Shown one piece after another: positions 1-10,613 of a stretch of DNA of 64,000 bases. The DNA is from Caecitellus pseudoparvulus. Taxonomy: Eukaryota; Bigyra: Bicosoecida. Every line of letters starts with the position of its first letter. The first letter of the stretch is position 1. The position numbers and the translations under genes were made by a program. The stretch is from assembly GCA_965644315.1 (NCBI GenBank), contig CBFFRQ010000047.1:1-64000 (forward strand). Direction: 5' to 3'. Below the pieces are notes generated by a model. That model did not search any database, was not told where the DNA came from, and saw nothing but the letters and a program-made list of their open reading frames with translations.

Positions 1-3000
1 CCGGGGGCGATGATTCTGCCGTGCTTCTAGCAGAAGCTCTCGATAATCTTGGTGGAGAATGGATGGTGGCAGGGGCGAGCTGTTTGCTCTGTTCGGGGGG
101 TTCCACGGTGGCTTCCAGTGCCGCCGCAGCACTCGCGGCGAGAGCGTGTAAAGCTGAGTTTCCGGAACGTTTGTCAGACGGGGCATGCATCGCACGGCGG
201 GTCGTGGGCGCACGATGGGGCTCGTCGGCACTGCTATCATGCTGCGGTTTTGATGAAAGTAGGTTTCCAGGAACGTAGGCAGTTGATGGTCGGAGGGCCA
301 TGAGGGACGGCGGAGCGGCGGGATGGAGTGGAGCATGCAGGGGTGGCTGCTGTCCCGCAGCAGCAGGCAGTTGGAGCAGGGAAGGAGGGGCCGCTGCAAA
401 CCCTGAGCTGTTCAGGCCAACTGGCATGTGAGTGACGTCTGCTGAAGGAAGCCCCATGAGGCTTTGGGGAACATCAAGCAGCGGCTGGGGTGGCGCTGCT
501 TCCCTTCCAGGTTCCTGAAACGTGTCGAGCGTGTCGCCCGCTTCAGCCAGCAGCTGCATCCAGGCTTCCACGGCGGCAGAGCTTGCAGTGTCTGTATGAG
601 GGGGAAAGGCGCAGATCCCATTCAAAGGCGAATGGCGGTCAGTGGGCACCTCTCCATGAGCTGGGTGTGGCAGCAAGCCTCGCAGTCTTCCCGGGTTCAG
701 CGGCGTGCTGGTGTGGCTGAGCGCCTGGCGAAGCAAGCCTGTCATGCCTTGGTCCAGGCGCAAGGCTTGTTGCACACTGTCACTGCGTAGACATGGCACT
801 GACTCAGCCAGCTGGCCCAACAGCGGCACCTCCAGACACAGGTCGAAAGGTGATGCGGTCCAAGCGTTTCTGGTCACAGCACTTTCCTGGCCTGACTTGC
901 TCAGCAGTGGGTGCACCTCGCCTCCTGTGGGTGCAAGAGGGCGAGGGATCCCTCGCAAAGTACACACGTCGCTCACCAATTCAACCATGCACCTTGCGTT
1001 GGCCGAGGCACTGGTTCCAGACTTGGTGGAGTCGCCGTCTGAGTCCGTATCTGCAGTGGCCAGGGTTTCGGTGCCGTAGAGGTCTCCAGCGACAAGGGAC
1101 GCGAAGGATGAAAGTGGTCGTACTCGACCAGGCCTTCTTTGTGACATTTCGTGCTGGCTGCCGAGTTTGCGAGGCTCTGGTGCCAAGTCGCCAGTCGCAC
1201 CCGTGTGAAATCCTTGGGCGGTCAGGGAGAGAAACCCTGCCGGAAGCAAGGAAGGCAAATGTGATGTTCGTGTCAGGTGTGCTGCGGATAGTGGGCCAAG
1301 CACCGCTACTTCCTCTGGCTCTGCTTCAGCCAGGCGAGCAATCCAAGCCAGGGCGCTTTCGCTGCTTCGTGACGCCACGGGCAGAACAGAGAAACCAGTG
1401 CTTCGCGCAGGGGCCAGCTCTGGGTAGCACTGTGAGAGTACAGGGAATGCTTCTGCACTGCACCTGAGGAGGTAGCATGGCTGGTGCGCTTTGGAGTGCT
1501 GTTCAGCATCGAACCCAACTTGCCACACGGGAGGGAAGGTTGGCGCACACGGATGCAGAATGGCAAGCTGAGCGTGAGGATTTTCATGGCCGGAAGTTGG
1601 TGGAAGCAAGGCACCATTCTCGGATGTTGAAGGCGTTGCGAAGGAAGAGAGGATGCGAAACAGCAGAGCAGGTCCTCGGTGTGGCAGGAGCACTGCTCCC
1701 AGGCAGGCGGCCCGCTTGTTCAACTGGGCCAGGTTGATGCCAGATAGGAAAGTGCCAAGGCTTCCATGCAAGGTGGAGTAGTGCTGTGCATAGCTTCCGT
1801 CATCCAATGCACTCAGAGGGGGGCCTGCGCTGGGGCCTGATCTGCCCCGGACTGCGGCCAGCGCCTCCGCCAGAACCTCAGCTTCCCATGGGTCAAAATC
1901 AATGGCTCCGTATGCGTGAGCGAACTCCACCTCACGGAGCATGTTGGTAGCTTGGCCCAGGTGGCTCGTGTCGTTTCGCCGCCCCCCTCCGTACACTGGG
2001 CCAGTCGGGCGTGGCCGCAGGCACAGCTGTGCGGCGTCCTTGCCTTTCAAGTCCCACATGGGGAAGCCGTCTGTGCGGCGGCGCACATTGCGCAGCCTCT
2101 CCAACACCTTGCGCAACTCTTTGTGGGGCAGCATTTCCCCCCACATTTGCTCCCTCCCTGCGTGCCCGTGGCGGTACATGCCCAAGGCCATGAGGCGTGC
2201 CTCAGCTGGCAGGAACGTCGCTCCTTGCGCAAGTTTCACGCCAGCATGCTTCATATCATCGGCATCAAACATCTGAGGCCAGAGGGTGGAACTGAGCATG
2301 GGGGCCAAGCGCAGCAGCACTGCGTACGTCAGGCCATCAAAAGCGCCCAAACACCCGCCAGGAGTGCTGAGCTGTGGCTGGGCGGCCGCATGCAGCACAG
2401 CAGCAGGGTTCCCAGAAGCATCTTTGGTGTGGTACACGCCGCCTTCGCGTTGCACATGACGTAGAATATCATGGACGGGGTCCACGACACTGCTGCGCAA
2501 ACTTGAGCGTGAAATCTCGTCCACAGAGTCTGGTGGAACGCTGGGTGGGATGCCCAGCACCTTGTGACCTTGCAGCGCGCGGCCAAGCAGCGTCTTTGGT
2601 GGCTGCATGGTGAGGTATGGAAGGGCTGCGCTGGGCGAACTGGGTGTGCTAAGCAGGAAGGTCAGCACGTCTTGTGGCAAGTTCAGCTGTTGAACGGCCC
2701 GTTTAAGCGAAATGCTGGGCAGGGGGAGTGGACGTAGCGGGACGGGGCACACGCGGCCAGTGCTCATGAGTTGGGCTCTGGAGAAAAACTCAAAGCCAAT
2801 CTCTTCCACGGCCTGGCCTCCTTGCTCCGCCAAAGCTTGCGCCTGAACTTGTCCAGCGAACGCACTGACGACTGCTTCAGGCAGTCCCAAGGCCGCAGCG
2901 GCAGTCCTGATGCTTTTGCGACTGGTCCTTGCAGTGGCTGTGCCAGGGTCAACGTTGGAGGCGTCTCGGCGGGAGCGCTTCACTGTCAGCTTGCTCGCCA

Positions 3001-5595
3001 AGGCAGCCTGGTTTGCGCGCACGGCCTCGGCCAGGCTGCGCAAGCACTCGTCTGTGGTGGATGACCTTCGGACCGTCCGTGCCTGACGATTGGCCTCGAA
3101 CTGGGCTTCGCACACACGATACGCGGGGGCAGCCAAACTCAGCAGCGGCGCATCAAACATGGAGGGGGGAACGGCGCCTGCTCCGTTCTGTGGACTTGCC
3201 AAGGCCCATGGACCATGCTGCACAGTGTGCTCCTTCAGCACTCGCTCCGCCTGCCTGGTGCGCACAAAAGGACGATGGAATGCTGCTGTTCGTGAAGGCC
3301 GGGAAGACTGCACTGGCAAAGCAGGTGCTTCACGCCGTGGATGTTCCCCCCCGGTTTTCAAGGGTTGCTGTGCTGTGGCTCCTGCGCCAGACTGCACCGT
3401 GGCGACGCTGCCGCCGTCCGGAACAAAATCTGAGCTGTCTGAGTCTTCGTCAAGAAACTCAGCGTACCGGGCAGAGGTCGGGAGGGTCGGGGTGTTCGGG
3501 CTTCTGGAGTGCCTGGGGGCCTTGTGCGCTGGCGGTGGGCGCTGCGGGTCCGAGTACCGTCGGCGCTTGCTGCCGCCCGTTGCCGGCAGAGTCGACGCAG
3601 AGTGCGGCTCCCCTTGTCCAGCTGGACGAGGGGGCCCCTCATCGTCCCCTTCATACCCAGCGTCTGAGGCGCGGTAGATGGGCGGACACCCTCGCGCAAA
3701 CCTGGCTGCGGAGCGCAGACCAAGCATGCGGGACGCGGCCTCATGGCAAGCTGCGAAGTGCTCACCAAGGTGCGCCCTGGCGGACGTGACCAAGGACAGC
3801 GTGAGAAGAAGCTGCTGGAACTGGTGCATCTGAGCCTGCAGAGTGAAGGACTGGTCTTGTGTGAAGAAGTTCATCCACCCGGCAAGTAGCTGCGGGCGGC
3901 CTGCGTGCACTGCTTCGTCGACTTTCTGCGCCGTTGTGCGAACAAGCCGCCCTGGGCAGGCAAGCATCTGGGCGCCCCGCACTGCTTGCCGCAGAGGTCG
4001 AGGGATGCGCTGCAGGATCTGTTTGAAAGCCGGTTGGTGAGAGGGGGTCCCTGCCAACTGCAGGATCGCATGGCGAGCGTCCGCTGGGGACACCCGTTCT
4101 CCGCGCAGGCCAGCCGATACGCGCACGTTCTGCGGCTCCCCATGGCGCGGCAACACGCCACCGACGACAGCCTCTTGCAGGCGCAATAACACATGGGCTG
4201 CTGCATCTCGCTCAGACAGCTGCCGGAGCAGGGCTCGCTTGTGGCGCTGCACTGCTGCGCGGCGTTCTGAGGCGCGCTGGGAGCGGCTGGGGCGGGATTG
4301 GGAGCCGGGGCCCGATGCGCCGTGCACTGCAGACGCTTGGTGCTGTGCGGGGGGGAGGGCCAGTGCTGCGAGCAGCGAGCCTTCTGCGCTGGACACTCTG
4401 TGCAGGGCGCCGCGGCTGGGTGCGGCTGCAGCCTCCGCTGAGATGGCTGAGCTGGCGCCGCTGCTGCTGTCCGAGTCGTGGCTTTCCAGAGCAGAGGCCA
4501 GCGCCTGCATCAGAGCAGTGCCGGGGGGAGGTGGCTCCGCCCTGGTTTGGGCTGCTTGGCGGCGCTGGGGTGCTCGTGTGCGCAAGGCGCGACCCGGTGA
4601 CGCGCGCAGGGTGGGCCCGCCCACATACGCCGACATGCCCACTGGGCTCGCAGCCACGGCATTGGCGGACGTTGGCCTGCGGGGTGTGCCCGCCACGCTG
4701 TGCAAGTCTTCAGCACCCATCAAGCTCGCAGCGTCATGCTCCAGCGCTGAGGGCGGCTGGAACTCCCCTGGGAAGTGCTTCTGCGCTTCCGCCAGGATGT
4801 CCTGTAGTTCCTTGCGGGGGATGCGAGCGATGCGCTCAGACCTGCGGGGCGAAGGCGCGTGTGAGGCCCCGCATGGAACAACACTGCGCCTGCACGCCTC
4901 ACAAGTCCTCCCCGTCTTCGTTGGGGTCGTACACGAACTCGTCGTCCTCATCCTCCTCCGAGTCTGGGCAGCGGGACAGGAAGCGGCGTGCGTGCGTTCA
5001 GCGGGGGTTCTGCCCTGGCAGGGCATACTCACCATCTTGGCCGGCACGGAGATTGCGTAAGAAAGCTTGGTATTGCGCCTGTGCGGTGAGTACGCGAGCG
5101 GGGGGGAGGGTGCGCGGTGAGCGGCGGCGTGAAAGGTTTGTGCGCTCCGCCGCAACTCACTGTTTCGCTGTCTCCCGGCTCAGCGTCCCCGCCGAACAAG
5201 TCCTCCAGGGCGTCGTGGACAACCATGGGGATGTCATCGATGTCCTGGTGCGCCATGGGAAACCTTGCCCGAGTGCGTCGCGCAATGCCGTCGGAGCCAG
5301 GCACGCCCCGACTGCCCGGCCTGGAGCCAGCGGTCAGTGCTGCAGAGCTGGCTGCTGAGCCTACAGACCCTGCCCTGTGTCGCGGTGCGCCCGTGCTGCG
5401 GCTGCCCCTGCTCTGTGCATCGTATGTTCCATCATCACCATCTGCTTCGAGGTCTGATCCGTCGTAGTCCGAGTCATCGGAGCCGTCGTCGTCGAAAGCC
5501 GCCAGTGGCAAGGCAATTTCCGCACGGCCTGCCGACGGCGGTCGCTCCTCTTCCTCCGCGTGGCCTTGCATTCCCCCTCTTTCCACGTCTGGCAC
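1..5595 (-). CDS. GON4L: GON-4-like (YARP/SANT) nuclear regulator, 3' end beyond the window
   Basis: Partial gene on the minus strand with exons 5595-5161, 5078-5033, 4963-4903 and 4841-1. The last exon stays open to the window edge, giving about 1794 residues without the C-terminus. The splice phases join cleanly. After an acidic Ser/Asp N-terminus comes AQYQAFLRNL, then an EEDEDDEF stretch, then IARIPRKELQDILAEA (about residue 185), which resembles the KKEVNELMEELFE block of animal and plant GON4 proteins. A Gln-rich helix (MHQFQQLLLTLSLVTS, about 510) resembles the YARP segment. EARLMALGMYRHG followed by HKELRKVLERLRN (about 1060) resembles the SANT-like LLALGL...TAHQLTVRIKNLN block. GON4L is a nuclear corepressor and cell-cycle regulator in animals. 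Family assignment rests on remembered motif similarity; the long Ser/Pro/Ala linkers carry no recognisable fold. An inner Met (MAHQDIDDIP) is an alternative start. Confidence 0.7.
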
Positions 5596-5782
5596 CCCCT
5601 AATCAAGCAGGCTTCTTGAACTTCAGCGATGGAGCCCAGCTTGTGCCTTATGGACCCTGCTTGTTGCTCTCCAGCGGCCACGTTTGAGTGTGACTTTGCC
5701 CAAGCACAATGTGCCGCGTCGACGGGGGGCAAATCCAGGAGCGAAACATAAAGCCGCCCATCGTGTAGAACAAACTAGTAGT

Positions 5783-7001
5783 CTATTTTCTTTTGCGCTC
5801 TCCTGCTTCTGCCGCAGCGCCAGCAGGGGGGGCAGCTGCCGCCCCTGCGTCAGTCTGCACGGCGCCGCCTTCCTCGCTCGAGAAGATGCGGTCCATGAAA
5901 GCGGCTGCCATTTTCTGCCCGCCCTGGACGCTGGGCTCCACCCGGCACTCGTAGTCAGCGGGGTCCTTGGGGTCCAGCACCTCGAACAGCGGCACGAGCT
6001 CGACAGGCACGCCGGGGACGTCGAAGCCCTTGCGCTGGATGGCCTGGAACAGCGACCGGATGATGAGCTGCAGCTTGGCGGGGTTCCTGTCGTACCCCAG
6101 TGCGCCCAGGGTGCGGTCTGCCCAGGAGTCGGAGTGTGCCTCGTCTGGGTAGTAGATCATGCACACCAGCACCTTGCGGGGCTTGGCCTTGGCGGTGAGG
6201 GCGACGAGGAACTTCTGCAGCTGGGCGTGAAACAGGTCCATGAAGTGCCCCGTGCCGGGTGCCCAGCCCGAGGTGATCATGGCGTCCGGCGCACAGGTCA
6301 AGGCGTATGCTGACAGGGCCGTCCACACGGTGGGCTTCAGCGCCACGTCGTTGCCGCCCAGGGACACGACGATGACGTCATTCGCAGTCACCACATCCCG
6401 CACGAAGGCGTCCTGCCACATCAGGCCGTCGCTGCGGTCGGACAAGGCGCTCTCCTCCACGGCGCAGTTCAGAGCAGCCACTGCGCCGGCGCCGAAGCGC
6501 TCCTGCGCGATGTGGTTCATCCAGAATGCCACATCCTGCACCATGCGGGGCGGGCGCAGGATGCCTGCGTATCCATTCACAGCAGGTGCGGTGAAGGCCG
6601 GGTTCTCCATCTGCCCTCGCTTCAGCCTGCTGCTGTCGAAGAACCAGTGCTTGTTGTCCAGGCTGCTGTCCCCCACCAAGTACACCATGTGCTCCGCCCC
6701 CATTGTCGAACGCAAGTGCTGGTGCACGGCAGCCAAGTGATCAAGTCCATGACCATGGTACTCTTCGTAGAACTCCCCGGAGCTGAGGGAAGGTGACTTT
6801 GCGGCTGGAGGGAGGGGGGGTGAGATTGGCGTGGTGCGCTGTGATGCGACGGGTAGTCTGCGCGAGTTCCTGCTCACCAAGTGCAGCAGCTTCAGCCTCA
6901 GACGTTTGATGAGGCACAAAGATCTTACTATAATCCAGTTGTGGCGCCTCCTCTGCGGGGCTGGACGCCTTCTTCTTGGACTTGCACGTGGATGCTGCCA
7001 T
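5783..7001 (-). CDS. SGNH/GDSL-fold hydrolase-like protein
   Basis: Two exons, 7001-6878 and 6804-5783 (73-nt intron, phase 1), encode 381 residues. Exon 1 encodes a Lys/Ser-rich start (MAASTCKSKKK). The fold is indicated by block I LVGDSSLDNKHW (about residue 83; catalytic Ser in GDS), an oxyanion block VSLGGNDV (about 188) and the spacing between them. The canonical C-terminal DxxH is not visible; the equivalent stretch reads CRVEPSVQGGQKMA, so hydrolytic activity is not assured. No signal peptide is seen, so it is probably cytosolic. The C-terminus is Ala-rich and ends in basic residues. It is divergently arranged with the reductase gene at 7429. A longer same-frame start at 7231 would read through the intron and was not used. 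Substrate unknown. Confidence 0.75.
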
Positions 7002-7428
7002 TGTGCGCAAGTGACGGCGCAGAGCAGTTTCCGCAACCCCGTGCAGGAGCCGTGCCTGTGTGCAGGGCCTGGCGCTTGAGAGAAAGACGGCGACGATCGC
7101 ACATGAGGGAATTGCCTTTGGGCAGCGAGGCAACGGATTCTGAGAATCGCGGTTGAAATGGCGGGCGCTGTCCAGCAAGGCGAGAGCGGGCGTTTCCTTG
7201 CTCTCCCGCAGCTCTCCCGGGCGCCCAACACCGTACTTCAAAACACAATGTGTTACAAATCCACACCTGAAAAGATGAAGTTGTTCATAAAGTATCCTTC
7301 GTGGTGTTTTCACCCAAGTGCGCGTGAGTGACTGCGAGGCTGAGCTAGGCTCGTCGCGGCTTCGGCCGCGGAGCCGCAGCCATCCGCAATGCATCCGGGA
7401 ACGCTGAACTCGGTGCTCAGAGCTGCCT
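7002..7428. promoter_or_regulatory. Divergent intergenic region, SGNH protein / reductase
   Basis: This 427-bp gap must contain the start regions of two genes transcribed away from each other. Apart from the TTCG hairpin at 7355-7370 and a TTTCCGCA element at about 7027 I see no recognisable promoter element and no convincing ORF. Confidence 0.4.
7355..7370. other. Perfect GC stem with TTCG loop
   Basis: CGCGGC-TTCG-GCCGCG forms a 6-bp perfect stem with the very stable C(UUCG)G tetraloop. It lies 59 bp upstream of the first possible start of the reductase gene, so it could fold in that gene's 5' UTR. The fold is read directly from the sequence. A regulatory role is only a possibility, and chance is plausible in DNA this GC-rich. 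Confidence 0.4.
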
Positions 7429-8990
7429 ATGGCGAGAATTATGCGGATCATGCAAAGCACATACACTTCCAATCCATGCAGAGGAGTACAAGCACGCGAG
7501 TACGGCATGGAGGCCCAGTCCAAGGAGGCAGGCACTGCAGCTGCGGCCGCGGCTGAGCCACGCTCTTCGAAGCGGACCAGCAGCTCCAGCTCTGGCGACA
7601 GCAAGGAGGAGGCTTCTGCTGAGAGCCCATCGAGCATCCGAGTGCTCGTCACTGGGGCGAGCGGGTGAGTAGGGCCGTGATCCCTGCCACACTGCACCCT
7701 GCACACTCTGCGGTGCTACGCCACAGGTTCATCGGCGCACACGTCGTCAAGCAGTTGCTGGAGGCCGGGTACTGTGTCCGAGGCACTGTGCGGGACCACA
7801 CCAAGACCGAGAAAGTGGCGTTCCTGCACCAGCTGGCAGAGGGCTCCCCCGGCAGTTTGGAGCTGGTGAGCGCGGACTTGAACAAGCCCGACACATTTCT
7901 ACCCGCTGTGGACGGCTGCGACTTCGTCATGCACGTGGCCAGCCCCTACTCTCTGACGGTGGAGGACCCTCAACGCGACTTGGTCTCCCCTGCTGTGACT
8001 GGCACGCTGGCAGTGCTGGAGGCTGCCCAGGCCGCCACACAGCGGTCCGTGCGCCGCATCGTGCTGACGTCATCCATGGCGGCCGTCACCGACGAGCCGG
8101 TGAATGGGCACCTGTACACGGAGAGGGACTGGAACGTGCGCAGCAGTCTGGAGCGGAGCCCGTACTACTACTCGAAGGTGTGCGCTGAGCGGGCTGCGTG
8201 GAGGTTTGTGGAGGAGCATGCTCCAGGCTGGGACCTGGTCACCATGAACCCCTTCGGGGTGTGGGGTCCCAGCCTGGGCCCGGGTTTGAACACGACGAAC
8301 AACATTGTCAAGAGCGTTGCGACAGGACAGTTCCCCGTCGTGCTGGGGCTGTGCAACGTCTTCACCGACGTGCGGGACGTGGCGGCGGCACACGTGGCCG
8401 CCATGACCACGCCGCACGCAAACGGGCGGTACCTCATGGCCCTGCAGGAGCCCAAGCCACTGCACGACATGTGCCAGGACCTGCAGGCACTGGGCCTGCA
8501 AGGAGATGGGTATGCCATTCCCACCACGCGGTGTGACGGGGCGTGTGGCGTGTGGTGCACGAAGTACTGCCTCGCTCACGCGGAAAGCGGCGGGACAAAG
8601 TCGTTCCTGCAGACGAACCCAGGCACAGTCCTGTCAGCTGAGTGCGTCAAGGCCCGCGTGGAGCTGGGGCTCGTGCCCATCCCCTACCAGCAGTCCCTGG
8701 TGGACACTGTCGCGGACATGCTGAGGCAGGGGCACCTTCCACCGTGCCCTGCAGCGCAAGTGCAGGATGCCGTCTCTCCCGCCGCGCCGACGGAGGCAAG
8801 CCGGCCTGAGCAGGGCATCCCTCGAGAGCTGGATGCCGAGGAGCTGGAGCAGTACTACCGGCGCTCCGAGCTGTCAGTTCCCGTCCCGGAGCTCGGCTCG
8901 GAGCCGTGCTGTGGCGGGTGCTGTGTGTGTTGCTGCGGCGCCCCGAAGTCGGCGCCAGGACCGACGACTGCCGAGCGGAAGGACCGATGA
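7429..8990 (+). CDS. NAD(P)-dependent reductase of the dihydroflavonol reductase / cinnamoyl-CoA reductase family
   Basis: Exons 7429-7664 and 7727-8990 encode 499 residues (473 if translation starts at 7507). This is an extended short-chain dehydrogenase. The Rossmann signature VTGASGFIGAHVVKQL spans the splice junction. HVASPYSL, the catalytic Ser in LTSSMAAV and the YYYSKVCAE motif (YxxxK) follow in the usual order. The core resembles DFR/CCR/anthocyanidin-reductase-like enzymes that reduce carbonyl groups with NADPH; the substrate cannot be told from sequence, and no flavonoid or lignin pathway should be assumed. The first 26 residues from 7429 are basic and could be an organelle-targeting peptide. 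Beyond the enzyme core (about 330 residues) lies an extra tail ending in a cluster of cysteines, CCGGCCVCCCG. Its stop is 68 bp from that of the convergent phosphatase gene. Confidence 0.88.
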
Positions 8991-9058
8991 GGCCACGGGT
9001 TGGACAATGCAAGGGTGTCAGGCAAGCTGTGCGTGCATTGTGCGTGGGGCGTGCTGAC

Positions 9059-10371
9059 TCAGCGCTGCTCGGCGTCGGGCGCAGGCTCTGCAGCCGCAGG
9101 GTCGCCTTCGCCTCCGGTGCAGAAAATGGCCTGTGCAGCGACAGCCTCAGGGCTGCGAGGCACGACAAATGACACGACCAGGCCAACATCATCCAGCTTC
9201 CCGCCCTTGTACTTGTACCCAGCGGCGGCCGCCTCCACAGAGAAGGGCGACATGGCTTCTGTGTCCTCCCCAAACGCCGACGCGACTTCCGCGAGGGACG
9301 ACCCGATGCCGTCCAAGCTTCGGCGGAGCTGCAAGTACCTGCGGAGACAGGGAACGGCACAAAGTGCTCGATTGCCGCGCAGTGGCCGGCCTGGCGTGCG
9401 ACGCACAAGTCCTTGTGTGCACCGGGTGTGCCCAGCGATTGCGCGGCGTCGTACAGCGCCTGCGTGTTTTCCTGGTTGCAGAACTGCTGGATGGTGTTCA
9501 CGAAGACGTTGTCGAAGACGCCATCGGTGCCGAGAATCACTGTGCATGCGGGGGAGGAGGGGGTGCTCGCACTGCCTTGCCATGGGTAGAGGCGCGCGTG
9601 TGCGGCGCTCACCCATGTCTCCCGGGTGCACTGGCAAGTGTTGCTGCTGCCCCATCTGAGGGTGGTCGCCCGTGTCCGTGCCCAGCTGAAGCGGGCAATT
9701 GAAGTAGTGCTGCTGGACCTTAGATCTGTGTCAGTGAAGGGGGGGCAGTGAGGCAGGCTTGCCTTGGCGTGCTTGGTGCGCGAGCTCGCCACGCACCTGA
9801 ACACGACTGCGTATCCATCGGACTCGGGGAGCAGGGGGAAGCCCTTGGGCAGGTTGCGCTGGGCCTCTGTCAGGTTCTGCATGGCCTGCCGAGTGGGACT
9901 GTCCTTGTGGGCCAGGACGAGGGCCACCGAGTCCCCGACGTTGATCATACCGATGCCGCCGTCCGCAGCGGCAGTGGCGACGCACAGGGTGGAGCTGCCC
10001 TTCACGCCCTTGGCGGCATTGAACCCAGCCGTCGCAATGTCTAGAGGGACGAGGGACTCTCCAGCAGTCTCCAGCTCCTTGACTCTGTCCAGGCATCCGC
10101 CCAGCAAGGCCTGGGGGTACTTTGACGGGTCCACGCCAGAGGATGCCCAGCCACCAACGCCATCGGCAACGGCGATAGCAGAAGGGTGCGCCAGCACTGC
10201 ATCTTCTGACTTCTTCTTCTCGGGGGAGCAGATGTTGATGTGGCTCGAGACGAACGCCAAGGGAGGCGCGTGCGCGGTGGACAGCGCCCTTGCTGGGCCG
10301 CTCCACCAAGACATGGTGGCCAATTTCCGCACAGCGCCTTGGCTTGGACAGCGGAGGCTGTGGGCCAGCAT
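9059..10371 (-). CDS. PTC7: PTC7-type mitochondrial protein phosphatase (PP2C superfamily)
   Basis: Four exons (10371-9797, 9725-9613, 9539-9407, 9338-9059), all phases matching, encode 366 residues. Metal-binding motifs are present: AVADGVGGW near the N-terminus, GDSVALVLAH, and GDMVILGTDGVFDNVF created by the second splice junction. The segment SKVQQHYFNCPLQLGTD is typical of the PTC7/SpoIIE-like branch, and GGKLDDVGLVVSFVV closes the domain. PTC7 enzymes are Mg/Mn-dependent Ser/Thr phosphatases of the mitochondrial matrix; in yeast Ptc7 activates coenzyme Q synthesis. The N-terminus (MLAHSLRCPSQGAVRKLA) looks like a matrix-targeting presequence. A second ATG (MSWWSG) with an ACC context would remove most of it, so the start is not certain. 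Confidence 0.9.
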
Positions 10372-10613
10372 CGCGCAGCTGCTGCTTGGCAGGATACAGA
10401 GGAAGCCAATTTCAGAAGTAGAAATGCCCGCGTCGCAACGGTAGGGCAGAGGTGGGAGTGGATTTGATGCGAGGCCTGACTCTGCTGTGAGTTGGAGTCA
10501 GAGGGCGTCGCTTTGCATTGCTTCGTGTGCCTGGGGGCCACGCGCCAGCACCTCCCCACCAGGGCTGCCTGTGTGCAGCATATAGTGACCAGCAGAAGGC
10601 CGAGCACTTCTTC

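Noticed and set aside
7002-7231. Longer N-terminus for the SGNH protein from a start at 7231
   Set aside because: That frame would translate through the 73-nt intron region. The spliced model from 7001 gives matching phases and a sensible start.
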